The notes under the pieces were generated by a model. It had not been told where the DNA came from and searched no databases. It worked only from the letters and a program-made list of their open reading frames with translations. A DNA stretch of 64,000 nucleotides from Chrysophaeum taylorii (Eukaryota; Sar; Pelagophyceae; Pelagomonadales; Pelagomonadaceae). The stretch is taken from the NCBI GenBank assembly GCA_029834535.1, contig JAQMWT010000314.1, forward strand, positions 558,001-622,000. Direction: 5' to 3'. A program made the translations under genes and the position numbers. Shown one piece after another: positions 1-10,347 of this stretch. Within the stretch, counting starts at the first letter, position 1. Each line of letters starts with the position of its first letter.

Positions 1-14
1 TATGTCTTCAGCCA

Positions 15-398
15 GTGCACGACCGACATCTCGCTATTCTGAGCATGCTCGAGTGGAACCAGACGAACCTGACCACTGTGTTCAATGATCGATCTGAGCC
101 AAAGCTCAGCGCTGTCACAAGCCGCATAGACAAAGATGCGAGTATTCCCATGCACTACGTAGCAGCTAATTTACCTGCTCTCCCTTGTCTCACCTACAAC
201 ATCTCTCGCGACAAGCAACTTGAACTACGCTCCCTCGCATTTCCGCTCAAGCGATACCACGAAAACAGGGATCTACTGGCATATTACAACTATCTCCTCA
301 AGAGAGTTTTACCAGATCGCCCGTGGATTAGCCCTTTGGTTCTTAATCTTCGGAAACAGAACAAGTTTGTCCAGCAAAACACACCGCCATTAACATGA
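15..398 (+). CDS. Element A: region downstream of the protease
   Basis: This open stretch of 127 codons contains LPALPCLTYNISRDKQLELR and an RSLAFPLKRYHENRDLL block. It matches the end of the protease-region reading frame of element B (LPRLPIYSLQQAKARRIELR then RSLQFRLSAFNEQREML). It is therefore the tail of the protease-containing part of A, lying directly before the methyltransferase-like region as in B. The protease active site itself is outside the window. No host function is proposed. Confidence 0.6.
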   Translation: MHDRHLAILSMLEWNQTNLTTVFNDRSEPKLSAVTSRIDKDASIPMHYVAANLPALPCLTYNISRDKQLELRSLAFPLKRYHENRDLLAYYNYLLKRVLPDRPWISPLVLNLRKQNKFVQQNTPPLT

Positions 399-413
399 TT
401 ACTCTCTCGCCCA

Positions 414-2560
414 GTGTTTCTCTCACAAGAGACCAATCTTCGCAAACCCTCTGTCATGTTGCTCTGTTCTGGTTTGTCAACCCCAGCGTCCCTGTCTCAA
501 GCCACTAATGACCTAGGCTTAAATATCAATGTAAAAGTTGTTGTTGAGTCTGATGATACGCTTGTGCGCATGTTACGCCACCGTTTCCCTACAGTATTAT
601 TATTTGAATCTTTACCCGCCTTTATCAACCACCTTCACCAACTCTCACCAGAGGAAAGGCGCAAATTTTATTGCGATATTATTGAGATAGCTCCTCCTTG
701 CACTAACAGGAATCTACTAAAGCAGCATAATACCGAAGACTTACACAGCCTGCTCGACGACTCTCTGTTCGACAGCATGCTGTCTGTCATCAAACTTCTC
801 CAACCCTTGGTACTACTGGCTGAGATGACACCACCCCACAAGTACTGTCATCAAGACCACATAACTGTGCCCAATCTCATCCATGCCACACTCGATTACC
901 GTGTCGATGTTGTTGACAGGTTCCCGACCTACCTCTGTGGCGACTACCAATCTAGGGAAAGATGGATCTGCATCGCACGCAGGTATTCTACTGGACCAAT
1001 CAACTTACTGTCATGGCCTATCCACCATCCACGCCCCTTCCTTAGGATCGTGGATGGCATACAAGCCATTCCTAAGCGACTTTGGCTACCCAAACACATC
1101 GCCAAAGATTGAATCCGGGTGTTCCCCGATCCTCCATATGTCCCCGTTCCTAAATCGTTTGCACCTTACTCTCGCACAGGTTCTGTTCAGCTTACTATGG
1201 CTGACCTTGAAACACTCAATATGCTATTTTTGCGCCTTCACTCACAACAGGCTCACGAGCAACGCACTCACTTTGTTCAATCCGAGTGTACTTATCATCA
1301 GCTGTGTTTCAAACGCTCCTCCATAGATCCACTGCCTCATGCAACTAACCCACTTCACTTCAAGGCTTTTACAATCCTCTATAACGTGTTTGCCAGATTG
1401 CACACTAACTCACCCGCTCCTGTGTCCTATTACATAACCGTTTTCGAAACTGACCAACCGTCACATAGGTTACTACTTACAACCTCATCAACATCACATA
1501 ATACCTACTTCCTAACCGGCGGCCACCATTCTGACGGCAACCTCACCATAGAGAACGCCGCCACCAAATATCACACTTCCATTGGCGCGTTTGGAAGCAC
1601 GCATACATTTACTGCCTCCAACGTTCCCCACGACAGAGAGAGATCTTTATATTTGGAGCCGTTTATGGGTTACTTGTGGATAATCCAAGCCCTTCCTCAA
1701 GTTGGCTCCGCTGCCGCCTATGGCACCGCCATACAAAGGCTCTTGTCCAGATGCTCTCATGTGATGCCTGGCTGCCTTACCTACAAGGCCACCGACAACT
1801 CTTTCGACTACAAGGATTCTCATTTTGCTCTGGAAGATCACCACCTATCTCATAGTCGCTATATAGGGTATCTTCATGGCCTGATCGCCGACTGCGGTTG
1901 CGATGGAGGACGGTGCCTCATGAATCCTGAGCCTTGCGAGGGCATCCGCCCTCCCGGCGTAGGTTGGCACCTATTCGCCTCCCGGGCGGGCCGGTTGGCA
2001 GCCGGAACGTTCGCAGTGGGACGGGGTATGGCCGGGGGGCGCAGACGGAAGGTTATCGACGAGTTGGTTGTCAGTCACATCGCGGTCTCCTCGTCGCATG
2101 GCAACAAGCTTGATGGTCACTCTCCGCCGACCGACCTTTCGGCGCTCCTCGTCTACAGGCCCGTGATTCCGGACTGGCTCCTGTCGGTCTGGCCTGGCTC
2201 CCATGCTCGGGAGAGGTCTGAAGTTAGTTAAGTTAGTTCATGGAAGTGACCGCGAACTTGGCTCTAAAATCCACTCCATGCTTGCTCCATTGCCCACCGT
2301 CCGAGGGTGTGCCAACATTATTTTACTCGACCCTCGCAACGGGAAATTACGCTACCCCACTCGACCGGAGTTGATTCGTGCTAACAACCACACCAAACAA
2401 CAGGAATCTTTCCTCTTGTCTCTTCGCCCCGACCTTTGCTGCGACATGCTCAGCAATGCTCTGCCTGCCGGTACATACAGCACACTGTACAAGCACCTTT
2501 CGCTCCTCGTTGCCGATATTAAATCTCTTATGTTGGACCCTACCTTCCAACATACTGCTG
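414..2560 (+). CDS. Element A: C5 cytosine methyltransferase-like region
   Basis: The translation follows the order of C5-methyltransferase motifs. LLCSGLST near 459 resembles the SAM-binding motif I. VVVESDD resembles motif II. DIIEIAPPCTNRN carries the catalytic Pro-Cys of motif IV (Cys codon near 699). LVLLAEMTPP near 822 corresponds to the ENV-type motif VI, and GDYQSRERWICIARR near 948 to the QxRxR motif VIII. After a long variable target-recognition-like stretch come TRPELIRANN near 2359 (motif IX) and NALPAG near 2458 (motif X). Element B has the same order with diverged sequence, which argues for long use by this lineage. The region is interrupted by a short retroposon at 1880-2236 and is treated as a fossil. 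Capture of cytosine methyltransferases by LTR elements has been described in some algae and dinoflagellates. Activity and target are unknown. Confidence 0.8.
1880..2236 (+). mobile_element. Short retroposon (SINE or LINE 3' end) with TTAG tail, copy 1
   Basis: A 357-bp GC-rich insert is flanked by 7-bp direct repeats TTCATGG at 1873-1879 and 2237-2243. It ends in GTTAGTTAAGTTAG, a short TTAG-type tail. The segment from 1916 is nearly identical to 16473-16798, but this copy has 36 more bases at its 5' end. Target-site duplications, a simple-repeat tail and 5' truncation of the other copy are marks of LINE-type retroposition. I see no clear tRNA-like promoter box, so it could be a SINE or a short LINE 3' fragment. 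A reading frame of about 100 codons inside it (starting MNPEPCEGIRPP) is present in both copies but I do not recognise it. Confidence 0.75.
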
Positions 2561-2599
2561 CCGTGACGAAGAAATCCTATGTATCCAACTTCATGACCT

Positions 2600-5500
2600 T
2601 TGATCAGATCTCCACCACGTGCAGCACAGATACCCTTGTCTTTGGCACAAGCCTTTATGACGTCTATCTCCAGCAACTGCTTGACCGAAATGTCGTTAAA
2701 CTATATATCCTCGTCCTACGAAGATACTGTCGCTACTCGTGATGATGAGGATGCACCTCCAAGTGACCCTGCTGTGCACCAGGATGACGACGCACCGCCT
2801 CCTCCTGCCTTGGACACCGAACTCAAGTTCGATGTTCGGCGCAAACGTCATATCCCCGCTCATCCCATTCCTCGCAAGTCCTTCGCACATGGATCTGCCG
2901 AATACCTCAACGCCAAAGAACGTGCCAATCGCTTCCACCGGGTGCACCACTGCCCCGACAACGTCGCTGCCAAGGCCCCCAACGTACTGGCTCGCCCTGG
3001 CTTCTCTGCCTCAGACTTACCGTATCGCGACTTATGCACCGACTGCATCGCACACAACAAGCGCCACCCGCACGAGCACTTCAATCCGACCAAGCCCTCT
3101 TTTGAGCAAACTCACAAAGCCGGCGAAGTCTGGGCGTGCGACGGCGGCTATGTGACCATCCCATCCGAATGGGGAGGCTTCACACATATTATTGTGTTCA
3201 AGGAGCTTATCTCGAAGTTTCTCTTGGTGTACTTTACACGAACCACCAACGCCACGGAGTTCACTCAAGCTCTGGACGTTCTGTATGACTTTTGTCGTAC
3301 ACAACTCAACGTGCACCTGCGCACCCTCTACTCAGATGCTTTCAAGCCCTATTTTAGCCAGTACATTACCGCCCCGTACCGCGCCGATAAGGGCATTCAG
3401 CTCATCGCTTTCCCGCCGTACATGCACCACTTTAACTTTGAAGTTGAGTCAGCCATCGGCTTCATCGCCTCCGCCTCCTCAACTCGCCTTCGCTCTCTCC
3501 TTAATGCTCATTATCGTGGCTCCAAGATCGTGGAACCAGCCATCATGTTTCCCTGGGCGGTGATACACACCATCCAAAGCTACAACCTTCTCCCGAACGC
3601 CACGCTCGAGCGCATTCACCATGCTATCCTGAGTCCGCAACAGCTACTCTGCAATCAACTGAGCACTCCCCAGCATGACATGCTCAAGATCTTCGGCGCT
3701 GAATGCTACCTTCTATTGGAACCCCACGAGCACCATAAGTGGGAACCGTGCCGCCGCAAGTACTTATATCTATGTTGCGCCAACGCGCAAAACCCGCTCG
3801 TCTCCCTACGTGTTGACCATATTGCCGACGTCGTCCTCAACCCTGAAAACGGACAAATCCGTGTTTCGTCCAAGCTGCAATTCCTCTACATGCTCCAGCA
3901 TCATACTCCTGATCCTGAACTTGCTCCTCCGCCTCACGCTCCTTCTGCGCCTTTCTCGCTCACACCCCACGCTGCTATCCAAGACCATTTCATTCAGAGG
4001 GGGACACGGACACCTCATCCTCAGAGGGGGCACTCTCCACCTCCCTCAGCTCCTTCTTCGTCCCCTGCTCCTGCTTCTCCTCCCCCTTCCGACGCTCCCG
4101 TCGACGATTCTGGCTCTATGCCACCGCCGACCTTGCTTCCTTCTTACAAAGACCTTTTCGCACAAGATGACCTCATTCTTGTCCCAGGTTCCAAACAACC
4201 TAACACCCGCAAGGCAACCTCCATGAAAAATATCCAAGCCCGGCTGCACGCGTCTACTATTGGTGCTTACAAAGCCGCTGGTGGCAAACTCGCCGATTTC
4301 CGCTGGGATCTTCGCCACCACTTTCTTACATTCAAGTCTCCCGCTCTCTCCGCCCTTCATATCAATGGTGGCATCCTCTGGTCTGGTATCTGCTCAGAGG
4401 GGGAACATGCGTTGTTAGCTCGTCTTCTTCTCCCGTTGCGCACTGACTTACTTGCCCGTTACCCGCACGTAAATGGTTACTTCGCCCACGCTAAGTGCGC
4501 ATCCAGCATCCCAGCCGCAGCCTTTCTAACTGCTGATGGCTCACCTACGTGCCCCATTCCTCAGCCTCTTTTAGCTGCGTTCGCTGAGCACGCTGCTGCC
4601 TTTGGCATCTCTTCCTTACAGTATGCACTTACGTATCTGGCGCCGACCAGCTTTATCGATCACAACTCCTCCGAGTTTGGCGCTAATTCTGCATCTCTGT
4701 CTGACTTGGAGGAATACCTTCTGGTCTCTACAGAGTATATCACGCAGGTCTTACATGCCGACCCTACTATCCATATTCAACTGGAATCTGCTTCTTCTAC
4801 TCCTCCTACTGACGCTGTTTCCGCTTATCCCGAAGTCGCGCACACTGCCTCGACCGCAACGTCGTTAAACTATAATTCACCAGCCACTGTTGGTCCTGAC
4901 GAATATAAGGTCCAAGAAGCGGACGTTTCCATCGACGAATATAAACTTAGGTGCCTCCACGGTATGTCGCCTGAAAACAGGCACGCCTACCTCAAGGCCA
5001 TCGCCAAGGAACTCCACGACATTATCCGCTTTGGCTGCTTCAAAGTTTTTTTACCCGACGGTGTCTCTCGCCCTATTGACAGCAGGATGGTGCTGAAGAT
5101 TAAAACAGACTCTGCAGGCAAATACATTAAGCACAAGGCTCGCCTCGTGCTACGTAGCTTCCTAGCATCCCTTGGCGCCGATTTCTTTGGCACCTTCAGC
5201 CCAATGGCCACAATGACTGCAATCCGGGTACTACTGGCTATTGCTGCATACAAGCAATTGCCTGTCTACCACGCAGACGTCCCGAACGCCTTCGTTCAGT
5301 CTGACATTGATGCCAACGTCTATGTTCAGTTACCAGACGGCATCAAGCTTATCGACCCCGATGACGCTAAGTACAAGGGCCGACGCCTACCGAAACTGCT
5401 GAAGTCACTTTATGGACTTCGTCAATCACCATCTCTTTGGAACAAAGAGATAGACGGCTTCTTCCGTAGCCTTGGCTACAGGCGCCTGCATTCGGACTCT

Positions 5501-6637
5501 TGCCTATATGCTCGAGTATCCGCACATGCTAAGTTCGTCGTATGCAGTCTGTCTGTAGACGACATTGTTATTGTGTCCAATGATGACACTCTTCGTACTG
5601 AGTTACAGGATGCCCTTCACAAACGGTATGCTGTAGAGCAGTTTGAACCTGTCCATACCCTCCTAGGCATGCGTTTGTGTCGCACATCTGATGGATCCAT
5701 TTCTCTGGATGTGCAAGCCAAGCTTGATGAACTCTTCGCTGATCACCCTGTCTTGCAGCAACTGACTCCGCTTAAATACCCTATGTCATCGTCCTTCAAG
5801 TATAAAGATGGCACTCCCAGCTCTGAAACAGAGTTGTACATCAACTCACACTTTGCCACCCTCCTTGGCAGGCTGGTGTTCATGCAAGTGGCCTGCAGAC
5901 CTGACTTCTCGCAAGCCTTGGGCAGATGTTCACGTGGTATGCATGCACCCACGTATGTTCACGTTCAAATGCTAGAAAACCTGCTCCGCTACTTGAGGAA
6001 GCCGGGAAACCGCTCACTTCGCCTCTGGTTCCATCCTAAAGGTAATGCTATTGAAGCTCACCTTCGCACTGTCTCCGCTAATCGAATTGATCTTTCCACT
6101 GTGGTTGACTACCAACCGCAGGATGTATCCACTGGACAGTTTGATCCCTTAGTTGCCATGGTTGACGCTGACAACGCCCCTTCCTTAGCACAGGAAGATA
6201 GGAAATCTACCACCGGGATTGTCTTCTATCTTTTCAACTGCCTTATAGGTTGGAAAAGCAAGCTTCAACCGATTGTCTCCTGCTCAACTCACGAAGCTGA
6301 GTTGATTGCCCTCAGTATTTGTGCTGATGAAGCTGTTTGGCTACGCAAGCTGCTGTTGGAACTCTCCTTTGTCGTCAACCCCACCTTCTACGTCAACAAT
6401 GTTAATGGTGAGAACACCGCTGATCCTGTTGATTTCGATGACAATGACAACCCAATTGCTGAAGATATGCGCTTCATCAGAAGCCTACCTCTCCTGTCTG
6501 ACAATGCCGCTGCTGTTCACACCTCTAATAACCCAGATGGATCCTCTCGATCCAAGGCACTGTCGACCAGATGGTTTAAGATCCGTGAGTACATCACGCT
6601 ACAGAAAATTCGAGTCCATATGTTCCCGGCAAGCTAA
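2600..6637 (+). CDS. Element A: Copia integrase-reverse transcriptase-RNase H polyprotein
   Basis: This long open stretch of 1345 codons has Copia order. The integrase begins with an HHCC-type zinc site (HRVHH then DLCTDC), followed by a catalytic core with WACDGGYV, LYSDAFKPY and FEVESAIGF as the D, D and E blocks. After a Pro-rich linker comes the reverse transcriptase, with KARLVLRSF, VPNAFVQ, KSLYGLRQSP and SVDDIVIVSN, and then RNase H with VDADNAPS and STHEAELIAL. Element B carries the homologous region with clearly diverged sequence. The stretch looks open throughout. Two copies of a 23-bp junction motif lie at 2681-2703 and 4850-4872, at the two ends of the integrase part. It is part of fossil element A. 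Confidence 0.9.
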   Translation: MIRSPPRAAQIPLSLAQAFMTSISSNCLTEMSLNYISSSYEDTVATRDDEDAPPSDPAVHQDDDAPPPPALDTELKFDVRRKRHIPAHPIPRKSFAHGSAEYLNAKERANRFHRVHHCPDNVAAKAPNVLARPGFSASDLPYRDLCTDCIAHNKRHPHEHFNPTKPSFEQTHKAGEVWACDGGYVTIPSEWGGFTHIIVFKELISKFLLVYFTRTTNATEFTQALDVLYDFCRTQLNVHLRTLYSDAFKPYFSQYITAPYRADKGIQLIAFPPYMHHFNFEVESAIGFIASASSTRLRSLLNAHYRGSKIVEPAIMFPWAVIHTIQSYNLLPNATLERIHHAILSPQQLLCNQLSTPQHDMLKIFGAECYLLLEPHEHHKWEPCRRKYLYLCCANAQNPLVSLRVDHIADVVLNPENGQIRVSSKLQFLYMLQHHTPDPELAPPPHAPSAPFSLTPHAAIQDHFIQRGTRTPHPQRGHSPPPSAPSSSPAPASPPPSDAPVDDSGSMPPPTLLPSYKDLFAQDDLILVPGSKQPNTRKATSMKNIQARLHASTIGAYKAAGGKLADFRWDLRHHFLTFKSPALSALHINGGILWSGICSEGEHALLARLLLPLRTDLLARYPHVNGYFAHAKCASSIPAAAFLTADGSPTCPIPQPLLAAFAEHAAAFGISSLQYALTYLAPTSFIDHNSSEFGANSASLSDLEEYLLVSTEYITQVLHADPTIHIQLESASSTPPTDAVSAYPEVAHTASTATSLNYNSPATVGPDEYKVQEADVSIDEYKLRCLHGMSPENRHAYLKAIAKELHDIIRFGCFKVFLPDGVSRPIDSRMVLKIKTDSAGKYIKHKARLVLRSFLASLGADFFGTFSPMATMTAIRVLLAIAAYKQLPVYHADVPNAFVQSDIDANVYVQLPDGIKLIDPDDAKYKGRRLPKLLKSLYGLRQSPSLWNKEIDGFFRSLGYRRLHSDSCLYARVSAHAKFVVCSLSVDDIVIVSNDDTLRTELQDALHKRYAVEQFEPVHTLLGMRLCRTSDGSISLDVQAKLDELFADHPVLQQLTPLKYPMSSSFKYKDGTPSSETELYINSHFATLLGRLVFMQVACRPDFSQALGRCSRGMHAPTYVHVQMLENLLRYLRKPGNRSLRLWFHPKGNAIEAHLRTVSANRIDLSTVVDYQPQDVSTGQFDPLVAMVDADNAPSLAQEDRKSTTGIVFYLFNCLIGWKSKLQPIVSCSTHEAELIALSICADEAVWLRKLLLELSFVVNPTFYVNNVNGENTADPVDFDDNDNPIAEDMRFIRSLPLLSDNAAAVHTSNNPDGSSRSKALSTRWFKIREYITLQKIRVHMFPAS
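2681..2703 (+). repeat. Junction motif, copy 1 (methyltransferase-integrase boundary)
   Basis: The core GTCGTTAAACTA (here TGTCGTTAAACTA) is preceded by GACCG. The same 23-bp block occurs at 4850, 6757 and 22598. In the pol frame it reads LTEMSLNY. It sits between the methyltransferase-like region and the integrase. Confidence 0.75.
4850..4872 (+). repeat. Junction motif, copy 2 (integrase-RT boundary)
   Basis: The same 23-bp block lies between the Pro-rich integrase tail and the reverse transcriptase and reads STATSLNY in the pol frame. Confidence 0.75.
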
Positions 6638-6737
6638 ACGTGGCTGATGGTTTTACAAAGCCACTTGCTGCTGAGTTCTCCACTTTTCGTTCTCTACTCG
6701 GTATGCATCATGCTTCTGACAGCAAGCCTTTACAGGA

Positions 6738-7413
6738 TTGAAGATGCCTAACCCTAGTGACCGCAACGTCGTTAAACTAGCCCTGGCTCTACCTTCTTTT
6801 GCCACAAATTTTTTGTACGCGTTTGAGTGTCGCTCATGTCTTTTTCTTGGTACTCCCGTGGCCGCGGCATCTCCCCAGTCGTTCGAAGGACAGTCCCACG
6901 CTCGCTCTCCACGGCCGAACCTTCTCCCAGGTTGTCGCAAAAGCGACAACCCATGACCGCTGTTACTGCTACCTCACAGGCTGCTGCTGTTGCACCGACA
7001 CCAGCCGAACATACCTTACCTCAATCGCTAACGCTCCAGGACGGCCTCAGCATGGATTATGCTCTGTACGAACGGGGAATCTCTCTCCTTGAGAACTTCC
7101 GTGTCCCTGTTACCCCATTTTTCTCTTCTTTTATGCGAGTGGAACTCATCACTGCCCTAAACTCTATCTATGAGTCTACTGACTTTTCATTGTTTGTGGA
7201 ACTGACCACATTCATATCCATGCGCTTACCCATTACTATACCTTGGGAAGCTGCTCCTGCTATTGCTTCTATTGGCTGCTACAGAGGCCCCAAACGTGAA
7301 CGTTTCATTTTGTCGTCTTTTTGTACGCAATGCCTCAATGATCTTGGACAACCGACTTTCCTTGTCTAGACCACGTACAGTTCCAAGGCGCAAACACCTC
7401 GTAAACTCCCCAC
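6738..7413 (+). CDS. Element A: region X, left part
   Basis: Downstream of pol is an extra coding region that standard Copia elements lack. It contains SWYSRGRGISPVV, Pro/Ser-rich sequence and then a mostly helical stretch (DYALYERGISLLENFRVP and onward). It resembles region X of element B (SVLNRGRGGVSSLSSP and onward). It ends at the insertion point of element B, and similar sequence resumes at 21963. I do not recognise a known domain. It is a fossil part and no function is proposed. Confidence 0.55.
6757..6779 (+). repeat. Junction motif, copy 3 (RNase H-region X boundary)
   Basis: The block follows the RNase H end by about 120 bp and precedes region X. Element B has a shorter match, GTTAAACTA on its coding strand (12044-12052), at the equivalent boundary. 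Confidence 0.75.
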
Positions 7414-7824
7414 TGGGGAGATTTGACCCTCTCCGGGTACATGGTAGAGACTGCGTGCAGTCTTAGGCGTGTACAGACCATTCCGCTTGTCACATGCTAC
7501 TACACAAGGTAGGGATTTAAGCCCTAACTCCTTAGGAACATTAAGTCCCATAGAAGCGTTTACACTGACAACGAGGAACGAAGCCTCTGTTAATTAAACA
7601 GAAAACCCCGTACCTGACGGTACGCACCTGGAGGCCTACTCCATGTTGTAAGAGAGCTTCAGACTGTATTCTTCATAGTCATGAATAGTAATTGCGGAAG
7701 GGGTAAGGAAGGAAAGAGGGAAAGCCGTATTGCGGAGAGAAAACCCTCTGGTGGAGAAAGGTGTGAAAGGAGTGAGATGTTCCAGTGTCGTACACATAAT
7801 AAATAGTGTAGCTCTCTGGACCCC
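7414..7824 (-). repeat. 3' LTR of element B
   Basis: This direct repeat matches 21556-21962 with roughly a dozen scattered differences, one denser patch near 7505-7530 and an extra AAT-type step near 7800. On the - strand a GAGGGGG tract lies immediately upstream, consistent with plus-strand priming beside a 3' LTR. Confidence 0.85.
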
Positions 7825-7939
7825 CTCAACGTGTGAAAGAATGGTTTATGCATTTCAGACGTTCTTGAGGCGGAACTTGTGCAGTGTACATGAGAACAGC
7901 GAACAATTGAACAAACAACAACAAAACATGACAGATTTA

Positions 7940-8695
7940 CTATGATGTCGAGCGCGTCGTGATATTACGTAAAGAAGCGGCATCCACAACATCAGATGTG
8001 TGGTCCAATTCATCCTCGCTATTATCTTCCAGTTCCTTTAACTCTGGAGAGGACGAATTATGATCTTCGGAGGATTGGTCGTTAGCAGTATTATTTGTAG
8101 TAATAGCATCACTCAAGGTGACCAAGGGTGCCATAACAGACGAGAGGAAGGACATAGCTGCATCCGGTGTTAAAGCGTGCAGATCCAATGCAGGGATAAC
8201 ATGATCCTGTGCATCAGACATAGCGGCATGTAAGTTATGAGCTGCATCGTCGATTAGAGTTTGCTGTGCCTCATCATACGTATTTGGAGGGAACTGTCCA
8301 ATAGACGAAATGAGCGAGCGTGAGATTATGTGGACAAAGACAGCTAAGGTTGGTATTAAGCTATCCTGATGCATCTGAAGGCTTGATAGTATGTTATCTA
8401 AGAGCGCAACGTGTTTAATATTCTCGGTTACTTGAGTGTTTAGGGTGTCGTAAGCTTCTCGCATCTGGGTTAAGTTCTTTAGCGCAACCGATAGCTGTTG
8501 ATCTCGTGCCATCAATTGCTGCTCGCTGTTAGTGAGACGTGAGGATAAAGACTGAATCTCTCCTTTTAATTGGCGTAAAGATTCAGTCATGTTGTCGTTA
8601 GCTTTATCCGGCGAGGGTTCAGCGGATGGATTTTCGACTGGTGCTGGTGTTACACATTCAGATAATGTATTACAAGTGCAGGCCAGTAAGTTCAC
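7940..8695 (-). CDS. Element B: region Y, coiled-coil protein
   Basis: This open stretch of 251 codons has a strongly heptad-like central part (SLRQLKGEIQSLSSRLTNSE and following, about residues 38-100). A helical C-terminal half ends in an acidic Ser-rich tail (SSPELKELEDNSEDELD). Element A has the same kind of protein at 22598-23362, also the last coding part before the 3' LTR. The coiled coil suggests self-association or a structural role, but no known family is recognised. It is a fossil part. Confidence 0.6.
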   Translation of the reverse strand: MNLLACTCNTLSECVTPAPVENPSAEPSPDKANDNMTESLRQLKGEIQSLSSRLTNSEQQLMARDQQLSVALKNLTQMREAYDTLNTQVTENIKHVALLDNILSSLQMHQDSLIPTLAVFVHIISRSLISSIGQFPPNTYDEAQQTLIDDAAHNLHAAMSDAQDHVIPALDLHALTPDAAMSFLSSVMAPLVTLSDAITTNNTANDQSSEDHNSSSPELKELEDNSEDELDHTSDVVDAASLRNITTRSTS

Positions 8696-8954
8696 CTAGT
8701 CCCAATCTCTAACCCCAGTAAGTTTACCTAATCCCAGTAAGTTTCATATAAGTTCACCTGGTCAGTAAGTTCACCTAGCTCACACCCACTCCTTCGAGCT
8801 CGTCGCTCTCGCCTCCGCCAATCTAAGCTGCTTTGATCCGCACGCGCCGCCAACCTTTGAGTTTACTCTAAAAACTTTACTCTGAAAACCCCAGTATGTT
8901 CACCTGGTCCCAGTAAGTTCACTTATAGTGCGCGTGTAGACGCCGGGAGGGGGC

Positions 8955-9300
8955 TTATCGGTATTGCGCAGCACGTGTGGGGTAGGGTGGAGTCGTCGAC
9001 CCAGATGAGTTTACCCTCGGGGATGCCGATCGACAGAGAGCCACGTAGAGCTGGACGTGGCAGAAGACGGGCTTGGGAAAGAGGACGCCGACCTCGCGGG
9101 GCGTCTGGCCCTGGCTCTTGTTGATCGTTTGGCGTAGGTGGGCCTTAAGCGATACAGGTTGGAGGAGCCTCGGTGACAACGACACGATCGATCATGTATC
9201 TGGTACCGTTGCAGTGGCCGTGCGACGGGTCGAGGTCGCGAAGACTTTAAGCTCGCGATCAAAGTCAGCATCCCGTTGGTTGTCAGGGAGTTGAAAACTC
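8955..9300 (-). pseudogene. PIF1/Helitron-type helicase C-terminal fragment, left arm
   Basis: The - strand reads RQTINKSQGQTPREVGVLFP and then KPVFCHVQLYVALCRSASP. This matches the conserved end of PIF1-like Helitron helicases (xxTINKSQGQT...RPVFSHGQLYVALSR). Only this C-terminal end is readable. Upstream the frame is lost, so it is a decayed fragment. It is the inverted copy of the fragment at 9749-10347. Confidence 0.75.
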
Positions 9301-9675
9301 TACTGTAAAGAGCGAGGCGTCGTCTTCCGACCCAGCCTAGTCAGCCGAAAAGAACTCCGACGCCTCGTCTCCGGGAAAAAAAGGCCGCGGTCATGCGCGC
9401 GTTGTCAGCATCGACAACATCGTTTCGACGGGGCGTGAGAATGGCGCGCTGAAAGAGCCGCCGCGGGTCGTGGAAATAGTCTGCGAGGTCGCCGTAGACG
9501 GCTTGGAGGATCACTGTCTGGCTCTCGCGCCTACGTGATCCTTACTCTCGCGCCTACCTGATCCTTACCCTAAATCGAGGGACAAACACTGCTCCCCACA
9601 CGCACCCCCCCCTCTTAACAGTCCTAACTACTAATCGACAGATGTTTGTCTGTCTGTCTGTTTGTTTGTCTGTCT

Positions 9676-9735
9676 GTTTGTCCCTCGATTTAGGGTAAGG
9701 ATCAGGTTGGCGCGAGAGTAAGGATCAGGTAGGCG
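9676..9735 (+). repeat. Inner end of the right arm beside a TTTGTCTG-rich spacer
   Basis: The spacer 9627-9680 holds CTACTAATCGACAGATG followed by several TGTCTG/TTTGTCTG steps. An inverted copy of that block lies outside the right arm at about 10655-10705. The right arm is thus bracketed by its own short inverted pair, and no equivalent lies outside the left arm. Confidence 0.6.
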
Positions 9736-9748
9736 CGAGAGCCAGACA

Positions 9749-10347
9749 GTGATCCTCCAAACCGTCTACGGCGACCTCGCAGACTATTTCCACGACCCGC
9801 GGCGGCTCTTTCAGCGCGCCATTCTCACGCCCCGTCGAAACGATGTTGTCGATGCTGACAACGCGCGCATGACCGCGGCCTATTTTTCCCGGAGACGAGG
9901 CGTCGGAATTCTTTTCGGGAGACTAGGCTGGGTCGGAAGACGACGCCTCGCTCTTTACAGTAGAGTTTTCAACTCCCTGACAACCAACGGCATGCTGACT
10001 TTGATCGCGAGCTTAATGTCTTCGCAACCTCGACCCGTCGCACGGCCACTGCAACGGTACCAGATACATGATCGATCGTGTCGTTGTCACCGAGGCTCCT
10101 CCAACCTGTATCGCTTAAGGCCCGCCTACGCCAAACGATCAACAAGAGCCAGGGCGCAGACGCCCCGCGAGGTCGGCGTCCTCTTGCCCACAAGCCCGTC
10201 TTCTGTCACGTCCAGCTCTACGTGGCTCTCTGTCGATCGGCAACCCCGAGGATATGCTCTTCTGAGTCGACGACTCCACCCTACCCCACACGTGCTGCGC
10301 AATATCGACCGATAAGCCCCCTCCCGGCGTCTACACGCGCACTGTAG
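9749..10347 (+). pseudogene. PIF1/Helitron-type helicase fragment, right arm
   Basis: The + strand first reads QRAILTPRRNDVVDADNARM and later YSRVFNSLTTNGML, which match the RAILxPxNxxVDxIN and FLNSLTPSGLP blocks of PIF1/Helitron helicases. After a shift to another frame it reads RQTINKSQGADAPRG and KPVFCHVQLYVALCRSATP, the family's C-terminal block. The two blocks are out of frame with each other, so this is a pseudogene piece covering the last part of the helicase domain. The left arm holds the mirror copy. Confidence 0.75.
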
